From the NCBI GenBank assembly GCA_900549885.1, contig URQA01000072.1, positions 1 through 12,510 on the forward strand: a DNA stretch of 12,510 bases. The letters are read 5' to 3'. Numbering within the stretch: the first letter of the stretch is position 1; each line of letters begins with the position of its first letter. This document shows, in pieces, positions 7,111 through 12,510 of this stretch. This DNA comes from an uncultured Eubacteriales bacterium (lineage in GTDB: Bacteria; Bacillota; Clostridia; Oscillospirales; Oscillospiraceae). Below the pieces are notes generated by a model. It saw only the letters and a program-made list of their open reading frames with translations, made no database searches and was not told the origin of the DNA. The translations under genes and the position numbers were made by a program.

Positions 7111-8445
7111 ATGGCGACCTATTATCATGCAAACGGCGGCGGAAACGGCGGCGGGAACGATTGGGGCAGTTGGATCCCCATTATCGTGCTGTTCTGCATT
7201 CCCACGCCGGTGACTTGGATCATCGCGCTGATCTGGCTGGCCAGCAAGCTGCGGGGCGGCGGAAAGCGGGGGAAAAACTGGCAGGGCGGTGTAAAGCGCC
7301 ATCCTTATGACATCGAGCGGGAGCGGCAGGCTGGCCACCCCTATGACAGCCAGGAATGGGAGCAGGTGAATTGGGAGGACGGTCAGCAGACCCGGGACAG
7401 CGCCCAAAACAACGGCGCCCACGCCAATGTGACCTATCACAAGGCGGGGGGCGAAAAGACCGTGATATTCGGCGGTCCGGAGAAAAAGGGGTCCGGAACG
7501 GCCAAGAAATCCAGCGCCTCCAAGGCCAAGCCTGCCGGGGACAAAAAGAACGCCAAGAAAAAAGCCGCCTCTGAGTCTAACGGCAGCACCGGCCTCATCA
7601 TCGGCGGCGCCGTTACCACGGGGATCTTCGGCCTGGGCTTTCTGTCCATCGCAATGGAAGCCCTCTCCTACGGGTTCTATGGAGATGAATTGGTGTCCCT
7701 GGCGGCCTGCGGACTGTTTTTCCTGGGCGGGCTGGCCATGCTGATCGCGGGCATCGGCGGCCGGGGCAGGGGAGAGCGGTATGTCAACTACCTGGCCTAC
7801 ATCGGCGCCAACCGTGAGGTGGACCTGGCCCGGATGGCCGCGGCCTTTGACGTGTCGGTACGCAAATTGTGCAAGGATCTGCGGCATATGCTGGCCAAGG
7901 GCATCCTGCCCACAGGCTATCTGGACATGGCGGAGGGCAAGCTCTATCTCACCGAGATGGGCTACCGCGCGCCAGAGCCGGAGGAAGAGGCCGATCCCCA
8001 GGAGAAGGCTGAACAGGATGCCCAGCGGGAGGATGCCATCCTCCGGGAGATCCGCCAGGTCAACGACGAGATCCCCGACGAGGAGATGAGCGCTAAGATC
8101 TACCGTATCGAGGAGATCACCGGAAAAATTCTGGATTATCAAAAGAAGCACCCCAACCGGCAGGGGCAACTGAGGACCTTCCTAAACTATTATCTGCCTA
8201 CGACGCTGAAAATACTCCGGGCCTATGCTCAGCTGGAGGCCCAGGGGATCGAGGGAGAGAATATCTCCGCGGCGAAGGCCCGCATCGAGGGGATGATGGA
8301 CCAGGTGGTGGCCGGGTTTGAAAAGCAACTGGATAAGCTGTTCCAGGATGACGCGCTGGACATTGCCGCCGACGTGGAGGTACTGGAAAATATGTTGAAA
8401 AAAGATGGCCTGTCCGATGGACAGGGCATCACACTGGGGCTGTAG
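7111..8445 (+). CDS. XpaC-like membrane protein (5-bromo-4-chloroindolyl phosphate hydrolysis family, PF10112 type)
   Basis: The 444-residue product starts with a Gly/Asn-rich stretch (9-16), a membrane segment (about 21-47), a basic linker with a Lys/Ala/Ser-rich patch (125-155), two further membrane segments (about 162-183 and 193-217), a compact helical region resembling a winged helix (about 226-283), an acidic linker (287-310), then a helical domain (310-432) with KIYRIEEITGKILDYQKKHP and FLNYYLPTTLKILRAYAQL, the signature of the XpaC family. Despite its name the family has no proven hydrolase activity; in Bacillus it is often linked to the TelA toxic-anion-resistance protein, but no telA is next to it here. 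GAGGAG at 7094-7099 precedes ATG 7111 by about 11 nt; the longer frame from 7003 would overlap the MATE gene and is rejected. Membrane or envelope stress role is only an inference. Confidence 0.82.
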   Translation: MATYYHANGGGNGGGNDWGSWIPIIVLFCIPTPVTWIIALIWLASKLRGGGKRGKNWQGGVKRHPYDIERERQAGHPYDSQEWEQVNWEDGQQTRDSAQNNGAHANVTYHKAGGEKTVIFGGPEKKGSGTAKKSSASKAKPAGDKKNAKKKAASESNGSTGLIIGGAVTTGIFGLGFLSIAMEALSYGFYGDELVSLAACGLFFLGGLAMLIAGIGGRGRGERYVNYLAYIGANREVDLARMAAAFDVSVRKLCKDLRHMLAKGILPTGYLDMAEGKLYLTEMGYRAPEPEEEADPQEKAEQDAQREDAILREIRQVNDEIPDEEMSAKIYRIEEITGKILDYQKKHPNRQGQLRTFLNYYLPTTLKILRAYAQLEAQGIEGENISAAKARIEGMMDQVVAGFEKQLDKLFQDDALDIAADVEVLENMLKKDGLSDGQGITLGL

Positions 8446-8447
8446 AG

Positions 8448-8487
8448 AAAGGACCCGCGGTTCACCATTGAGCCGCGGGTCCTTTTT
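8448..8487 (+). terminator. Rho-independent terminator after the MATE / XpaC-like operon
   Basis: A 17-bp stem (8448-8464 with 8469-8485, one G-U pair) closes a CCAT loop and ends in a run of five T (8483-8487). It starts 2 nt after the XpaC-like stop, so it ends that operon and isolates the iron genes that follow. Confidence 0.93.
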
Positions 8488-8542
8488 GCCGGTAAGGCGG
8501 CTGGTTTTAGCTGGCAGGGGGCTGGGACCCTGGCATTTTTGT

Positions 8543-8626
8543 GTTCGCACAGGCACGAAGGGAGGGGAAAGACCGTAGGATAGAGTGCGGACCGTCCGTA
8601 AGGGCGGCCCTCCGAAAGGAGCGAAC
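8543..8626 (+). promoter_or_regulatory. feoA leader with predicted hairpins and buried Shine-Dalgarno
   Basis: The leader can form two adjacent hairpins capped by GNRA-type loops: CCGTCC-GTAA-GGGCGG (8592-8607, one G-U pair) and CTCC-GAAA-GGAG (8610-8621). The second contains the feoA Shine-Dalgarno (AAGGAG, 8616-8621). GTTCGC at 8543-8548 can also pair with GCGAAC at 8621-8626 to enclose the whole segment. I do not recognise a known riboswitch class, and no clear promoter or Fur box is visible from 8488 to 8630. Confidence 0.35.
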
Positions 8627-8630
8627 GACC

Positions 8631-8903
8631 ATGTATGAAACGCTGACTCTGGCCGCCCTCCCCGTGGGGGAGAGCGGCTATGTGACCGAGATATCCACCC
8701 GGCCCACTATGGAGCACCGGCTTATGGACCTGGGCTTGGTGCGGGGGACCCGGGTGACCTGCGTGACCCGCAGCCCGGCAGGTGACCCGGGAGCCTATCT
8801 CATCCGGGGCGCCCTCATTGCCCTGCGCCGGGCGGATGCGGAAGGAGTTCAGTTGGAGCGGGAGGAATTGGTCCATCCCGTTGTGGGCGAGGCCGTGCCA
8901 TGA
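8631..8903 (+). CDS. feoA: Ferrous iron transport protein A
   Basis: The 90-residue product is a FeoA: a small cytoplasmic SH3-like beta-barrel that assists the FeoB Fe(II) permease. It shows the conserved core RPTMEHRLMDLGLVRGTRVTCV (arginine, then DLG(L/I)xxG) followed by AGDPGAYLIRGALIALRRADAEGVQLE, where the family has G-x-x-x-I-x-x-x-x-I-x-L-R. AAGGAG at 8616-8621 is 9 nt before ATG 8631; a longer frame opening at 8541 would add residues unlike any FeoA. Its stop overlaps the feoB start as ATGA, so the two are translationally coupled. Full length for the family. Confidence 0.93.
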   Translation: MYETLTLAALPVGESGYVTEISTRPTMEHRLMDLGLVRGTRVTCVTRSPAGDPGAYLIRGALIALRRADAEGVQLEREELVHPVVGEAVP

Positions 8904-9358
8904 GTAAGGGGGTGACCATTGCCCTGGCAGGCAACCCCAATGTGGGGAAGTCCACTCTGTTCAACGCCCTGACAGGCCTGCGCCAGCATACGGGAAACTG
9001 GGCAGGCAAGACAGTGGAGACAGCCCAGGGACAGTGCCAGTGGCGGGGCAGGGACCTGACGGTGGTGGATCTGCCCGGTACGTATTCCCTAGCGGCCCTC
9101 TCCCCGGAGGAGAAGGTGGCTCGGGACTATATCGCCAGCGGCCAGGCCTCGGCGGTGGTGGTGGTATGCGACGCCGGATGCCTGGAGCGTAATCTTATTT
9201 TGGCCCTCCAAGTGCTGGAGCTGACCCAGCGGGTGGTGCTGTGCGTCAATCTGATGGATGAGGCTCGACGCCATGGTATCCAGGTGGACCTGGAGATGCT
9301 GTCCCAGCGGCTGGGGGTGCCGGCGGTGGGCATCTCCGCCGGGCGGCGGGAGGGGCTT
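8900..9358 (+). CDS. feoB: Ferrous iron transport protein B, N-terminal G domain only (truncated at a sequence junction)
   Basis: FeoB is the membrane Fe(II) permease with an N-terminal GTPase domain. About 153 residues of real FeoB are here, with all G motifs: G1 GNPNVGKST (11-19), G2 threonine in GKTVE (36-40), G3 DLPGTYSL (57-64), G4 NLMD (117-120) and G5 SAGRREGL (146-153). After codon 153 the similarity stops: the helical GDI domain, both Gate domains and every membrane segment (roughly 450-600 residues) are absent. The plus frame formally stays open to 12094, but from 9371 it is the in-register antisense of oadA and oadB, with long Asp/Glu/Arg/His/Gln-rich runs typical of shadow frames, and should not be annotated as FeoB. 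The break coincides with a change in codon style. It is either a mis-joined contig or a rearranged, non-functional feoB. Confidence 0.88.
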
Positions 9359-9371
9359 TTGCTGTTTGGCT
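9349..9371 (-). terminator. Left half of a possible oadA terminator, cut by the feoB junction
   Basis: Immediately after the oadA stop the minus strand reads GCCAAACAGC then AAAAGCCCCTCC. AAGCCCCTCC is the same 10-mer as the stem of the hairpin at 2891-2932, and A-rich lead plus C-rich arm is how such terminators begin. The pairing arm GGAGGGGCTT is not found after it; feoB sequence follows instead. Interpretation as a half-hairpin is inference. Confidence 0.35.
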
Positions 9372-10798
9372 TATCTGCCGAGGTCCTCGACATAGAGCTC
9401 GCGGACCGCATTGGGATCGGCGGCCTTCTTCTCGGGCTCTGCGGGCTTCGGGTTGTTGCGGGCTTCCATGAACTTGCGCGCGACCTGCGGGAACAGGGCG
9501 TAGGACAGAACGTCCTCCTCGCAGCGGGCGATGTCCTTGGACTCCTCGCGGTACTGCGGCAGCTCCGGCTTGAGCAGGTCGGCCGGGCGGCAGGTGATGA
9601 CCTTGTCATCGCCGATGCACTTGCGGCGGACTTCCTCATTTACTTTACCGGGCAGCTTGCCGTATTCGCCGCGGAGCAGGCCCTTGGATTCCTTCGGAAC
9701 CATCTTGTAGCGCTCACCGGCGACGATGTTCATAACGGCCTGCGTGCCGACGATCTGGCTCGTCGGGGTGACGAGCGGAGGATAGCCGAAGTCCTTGCGG
9801 ACGCGGGGCACCTCAGCCAGAACATCGTAATAGCGATCCTCCTGACCTGCCTGCTTGAGCTGGCCGAGCATGTTCGAGAGCATGCCGCCGGGGACCTGAT
9901 ACATCAGGGCCTTCGTATCGACCTGCAGGACCTTCGGATCAAGGAAGCCTTCCTTCTTCAGCTTGTCGGCGACCTTGCGGAAGTGCGTGGCAGCCTCGTT
10001 CAGCTTGGCAAGGTCCAACCCGGTGTCGCGGTCGGAGCCCTGCAGCGTCGCCACGAGGGACTCGGTTGCGGGCTGGGACGTGCCGTTGGCAAGCGGAGAC
10101 AGCGCGCAGTCCACGATGTCCACACCGGCCTGACAGGCCATGAGGTTGACCATGTCGCCGGTACCGGCCGTGTTGTGCGTGTGCAGGTGGATGGGCACGG
10201 AGACGCTGTCCTTCAGCTTGCGCACGAGGTCATAGGCGTGCAGCGGCAGCAGCAGGTTCGCCATATCCTTGATGCAGATGGAATCTGCGCCCATCTTCTC
10301 GAGGTCCTTGGCGAGGCCGACGAAGTAATCGTCGTTATGCACAGGGCTGACGGTGTAGCTCAGCGCAACCTCGGCCCAGCCGCCGTACTTCTTCACGGAC
10401 TCAACAGCCTTGCGCAGGTTGCGGATGTCGTTCAGCGCATCGAAGACGCGGACGACATCGATGCCGTTTTCGATGGACTTCTGGCAGAATTCCTCGACGA
10501 CATCGTCGGCATAGTGCTTGTAGCCCAGAATGTTCTGGCCGCGGAAGAGCATCTGCAGCTTCGTCTTGGGCATGTGGGCCTTCAGGGTGCGCAGGCGCTC
10601 CCACGGGTCCTCGTTCAGGAAGCGCATGCAGACGTCAAACGTCGCACCGCCCCAGCACTCCAGCGACCAGTAGCCCATGTTGTCCAGGAGCTCGCAGGCA
10701 GGGAGCATATCCTCGATGCGCATACGCGTGGCAGCCTGAGACTGGTGCGCGTCACGGAGGATGGTTTCTGTAATTCGCAGCGGATTCTTCTTTTCCAT
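9371..10798 (-). CDS. oadA: Oxaloacetate decarboxylase alpha chain (carboxyltransferase subunit, pyruvate carboxylase subunit B type)
   Basis: The 475-residue product is the biotin-dependent carboxyltransferase that removes CO2 from oxaloacetate (giving pyruvate) and moves it to carrier biotin, feeding the Na+-pumping membrane subunit. The PYC/OADA TIM-barrel is clear: ITETILRDAHQSQAATRMR (metal ligand D16), ECWGGATFDVCMRFL, MLFRGQNILGYKHY, CIKDMANLL (carbamylated-type K177) and HLHTHNTAG (H206, H208). The C-terminal PYC conserved region follows (about 290-450), ending VEDLGR. There is no biotinyl domain; that function is supplied by the separate carrier gene upstream. ATG 10798 is chosen because AAGGAGG (10809-10815) is 10 nt away, whereas the ATG at 10807 has a 1-nt spacer. 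Nine nt separate the oadB stop from the upstream ATG. Downstream, the sequence runs into truncated feoB within about 20 nt of the stop. Confidence 0.94.
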   Translation of the reverse strand: MEKKNPLRITETILRDAHQSQAATRMRIEDMLPACELLDNMGYWSLECWGGATFDVCMRFLNEDPWERLRTLKAHMPKTKLQMLFRGQNILGYKHYADDVVEEFCQKSIENGIDVVRVFDALNDIRNLRKAVESVKKYGGWAEVALSYTVSPVHNDDYFVGLAKDLEKMGADSICIKDMANLLLPLHAYDLVRKLKDSVSVPIHLHTHNTAGTGDMVNLMACQAGVDIVDCALSPLANGTSQPATESLVATLQGSDRDTGLDLAKLNEAATHFRKVADKLKKEGFLDPKVLQVDTKALMYQVPGGMLSNMLGQLKQAGQEDRYYDVLAEVPRVRKDFGYPPLVTPTSQIVGTQAVMNIVAGERYKMVPKESKGLLRGEYGKLPGKVNEEVRRKCIGDDKVITCRPADLLKPELPQYREESKDIARCEEDVLSYALFPQVARKFMEARNNPKPAEPEKKAADPNAVRELYVEDLGR

Positions 10799-10816
10799 AA
10801 CGGACATACCTCCTTA

Positions 10817-12214
10817 TCAGCCGAACAGGGCGATGAACACGCCCGCGGCGACGGCGGAGCCGATGACACCGGCAACATTCGGGCCCATGGCGTGCATGAG
10901 CAGGAAGTTGCTGGGATCCTCGCGCTGGCCTTCCTTCTGGGAGACACGCGCAGCCATCGGAACAGCGGAAACACCGGCAGAGCCGATGAGCGGGTTGATC
11001 TTCTTGCCTTCCGGCAGGAAAATGTTCATGAACTTGGCAAGCAGGACGCCGCCGGCCGTGCCGCACATGAAGGCGACGATGCCCATGGCGAGGATGCCGA
11101 GCGTCATCGGGCTGAGGAAGGACTCTGCCTTCGCCGTAGCGCCGACGGAGACGCCGAGGAAAATGACGACGATGTTCATGAGCTCGTTCTGCGCGGTCTT
11201 GGACAGACGGTCGACCACGCCGCACTCACGGAACAGGTTGCCGAGCATCAGGCTGCCGACCAGCGGAGCTGCGCTCGGAACGAGCAGAGCGACGAACGCG
11301 GTGACGGCAATCGGGAAAACGATCTTTTCCTTCTTGGAAACCGTACGCAGGGCGTCCATGCGGATCATGCGCTCCTTCTTCGTGGTCAGGCCGCGCATGA
11401 TGGGCGGCTGGATGACCGGGACGAGCGCCATGTAGGAATAAGCGGCAATGGCGATCGGGCCGAGCAGCTCGGAGGCCAGCCGGGACGTGACATAGATTGC
11501 GGTGGGGCCGTCCGCGCCGCCGATGATGCCGATGGAGGCAGCCATCTTCTGCGTGAACTCAAGGCCCGGGATCCCCAGCTTGCTCAGGCCGAGCGCGCCG
11601 AGATAGGCGATGAAAATACCGAGCTGTGCGGCAGCGCCGAGCAGCAGGCTCTTCGGGTTGGCGATCAGCGGGCCGAAGTCCGTCATGGCGCCGACACCGA
11701 TGAAGATCAGGCAGGGGTAGATACCCAGCTTTACGCCGAGGTAGAGGATATCGATGAGGCCGGCGGCTTCATTTGCACCATTCGAGAGCGTGACGCCGTT
11801 CTTGATGAGGTCCCAGTGGATATGACCGCCCTCAAAAATCTCGGAGTGGAACATACCTGCGCCGGGCAGGTTCGTCAGCAGCATACCGAAGGCGATCGGC
11901 AGGAGCAGCAGCGGCTCAAAGCCCTTACCGATGGCCAGATACATCAGGACGAAGGAAATGAGGATCATGACGATCGATTTCCAGTCCGCATTGTGGATCA
12001 GGGTGGCGATGCCAGCCTGATTCAGGAAATTCGTCATTGCTTCCGTATTGGACTGTGCGCCCTGCTCCTCTACAGCGGTGGTCTCCGCGGCTGACGAGGA
12101 GTCCGGCTCAGCGGTGGCGGCGGAGGCGAGGGTGAAGCACAGGCACACCAGAAGCCCCAGCACCATGAGCGCAATGAGCGCGCGGTGCAGGTTCTTATTC
12201 TTTTTCTTGAACAT
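10817..12214 (-). CDS. oadB: Na+-pumping decarboxylase beta subunit (oxaloacetate/methylmalonyl-CoA decarboxylase type)
   Basis: The 465-residue integral membrane protein decarboxylates carboxybiotin and couples this to Na+ export. Functional residues known from the Klebsiella OadB are present with conserved spacing: D235 in GGADGPTAIYVTS (the Na+-site aspartate), then N407, S416 and R423 in NPLIGSAGVSAVPMAARVSQ, matching N373, S382 and R389. Extra at the front is a positively charged start plus hydrophobic segment (about 11-33, ending LASAATA), resembling a signal or additional membrane helix, and a Ser/Ala/Glu-rich linker (36-56) before the canonical domain, making it 30-35 residues longer than the Klebsiella protein. 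AAGGAGA (12221-12227) is 6 nt before the ATG; the biotin carrier ends 19 nt upstream. A gamma subunit (OadG) is not seen in the window. Confidence 0.95.
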   Translation of the reverse strand: MFKKKNKNLHRALIALMVLGLLVCLCFTLASAATAEPDSSSAAETTAVEEQGAQSNTEAMTNFLNQAGIATLIHNADWKSIVMILISFVLMYLAIGKGFEPLLLLPIAFGMLLTNLPGAGMFHSEIFEGGHIHWDLIKNGVTLSNGANEAAGLIDILYLGVKLGIYPCLIFIGVGAMTDFGPLIANPKSLLLGAAAQLGIFIAYLGALGLSKLGIPGLEFTQKMAASIGIIGGADGPTAIYVTSRLASELLGPIAIAAYSYMALVPVIQPPIMRGLTTKKERMIRMDALRTVSKKEKIVFPIAVTAFVALLVPSAAPLVGSLMLGNLFRECGVVDRLSKTAQNELMNIVVIFLGVSVGATAKAESFLSPMTLGILAMGIVAFMCGTAGGVLLAKFMNIFLPEGKKINPLIGSAGVSAVPMAARVSQKEGQREDPSNFLLMHAMGPNVAGVIGSAVAAGVFIALFG

Positions 12215-12233
12215 ACGGCATCTCCTTACCCGC

Positions 12234-12510
12234 TTACGCGATGGTGCAGAGGAGAGCCTGAGTCTCGACGGAGTCGCCCTTGCGGACGTTCACACCGGTG
12301 ATCTTGCCGTCGGAGGGAGCGCAGATCTCGTTCTCCATCTTCATGGCTTCCAGAATGACGAGAACGTCGCCCTTCTTCACGGACTGACCGGCCTGAACCT
12401 TGACATCCAGAATGGTGCCGGGCATCGGAGCCTTGACCTGAGCGCCTGCACCGGCAGGAGCGGGAGCGGCGGCGGGAGCAGCGGCGGAAGCAGCGGCGGG
12501 AGCGGCGGCA
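12234..12510 (-). CDS. Biotin carboxyl carrier subunit of the decarboxylase (5' end outside the window)
   Basis: The visible 91 residues begin in an Ala/Pro-rich flexible linker (AAAPAAAS-type repeats) and continue without interruption from the window edge into a biotinyl-lipoyl domain: KAPMPGTILDVKVQAG, then EAMKMENEI, whose central lysine is the biotinylation site, then APSDGKITGVNVRKGDSV and LLCTIA at the end. The linker lets the biotin swing between OadA (carboxylation) and OadB (decarboxylation). The frame is open to the edge, so the internal ATG at 12425 is a conserved methionine of the domain and not the true start. First gene seen of the operon carrier - oadB - oadA; whether oadG lies further upstream cannot be seen. 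MmdC/GcdC carriers have the same layout, so no symbol is given. Confidence 0.93.
   Translation of the reverse strand, partial: AAAPAAASAAAPAAAPAPAGAGAQVKAPMPGTILDVKVQAGQSVKKGDVLVILEAMKMENEICAPSDGKITGVNVRKGDSVETQALLCTIA

Noticed and set aside
7045..8169. Minus-strand ORF (374 residues) under the XpaC-like gene
   Set aside because: Antisense shadow; its apparent hydrophobic runs mirror the Gly/Ala codons of the real gene.
8515..8540. Second terminator before feoA (CAGGG/CCCTG stem followed by TTTTT)
   Set aside because: The stem is only 5 bp with an 8-nt loop, and a far better terminator lies at 8448-8487; not strong enough to call.
8541..8630. Upstream extension of feoA by 30 residues
   Set aside because: The residues are unlike FeoA, and AAGGAG sits 9 nt before ATG 8631.
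9359..12094. C-terminal 900 residues of the plus-strand ORF as a novel FeoB fusion protein
   Set aside because: It is the in-register antisense of two well-supported genes (oadA and oadB), has shadow-frame composition and no membrane segments or recognisable domain.
12426..12510. Ala/Pro codon repeats as a DNA tandem repeat
   Set aside because: They encode the flexible linker of a biotin carrier, a normal feature of the family.

Overview
The window looks like high-GC DNA from an anaerobic gut Firmicute of the Oscillospiraceae/Clostridia type. This is inferred from the gene families (VanW/G5 cell-wall protein, DUF2461, XpaC-like protein, MATE exporter, FeoA/FeoB, class I fumarase alpha subunit, Na+-pumping decarboxylase) and from strong AGGAGG-type ribosome binding sites. 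No database search was possible. There are no rRNA, tRNA, CRISPR, transposase or phage genes.

Layout. (1) 46-2885, plus strand: a three-gene run. It holds a hybrid ORF (membrane anchor and stalk joined to the C-terminal half of a PHP/histidinol-phosphatase domain), an amidohydrolase, and a class I fumarate hydratase alpha subunit starting at a GTG that overlaps the amidohydrolase stop. A perfect 18-bp hairpin follows. (2) 2956-5502, minus strand: a DUF2461 protein and, upstream of it, a membrane-anchored VanW-family protein, separated by a perfect 34-bp palindrome. (3) 5503-5749: a divergent promoter region with one promoter facing each way and an inverted repeat over the -35 box of the rightward one. 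(4) 5750-8445, plus strand: a MATE exporter followed 5 nt later by an XpaC-like membrane protein, ending in a classical terminator. (5) 8631-9358, plus strand: feoA and the start of feoB (ferrous iron uptake). (6) 9371-12510, minus strand: a sodium-pump decarboxylase operon read right to left, with a biotin carrier (cut by the window edge), the OadB membrane pump and the OadA carboxyltransferase.

The most important result is structural. Two places look like artificial or recombinational joins. At about 355-369 a C39-peptidase-type N-terminus switches to a PHP domain inside a short peptide common to both families. At about 9349-9371 feoB stops just after its G domain and runs directly into the 3' end of the oadA gene on the opposite strand. 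From there the codon style also changes, from CGG/GGG/CCC-rich to CGC/CGT, GGC/GGT and CCG. The plus-strand frame from feoB stays open for a further 2.7 kb, but only because it is the in-register antisense of the oad genes; that 1064-residue frame is not a real fusion. A chimeric (mis-assembled) contig is the simplest explanation, with genuine rearrangement as the alternative.

I did not find a convincing undescribed multi-gene system. The better regulatory leads are the operator-like repeat at the MATE promoter, the folded feoA leader with a buried Shine-Dalgarno, and the fumarase alpha gene that lacks an adjacent beta subunit.
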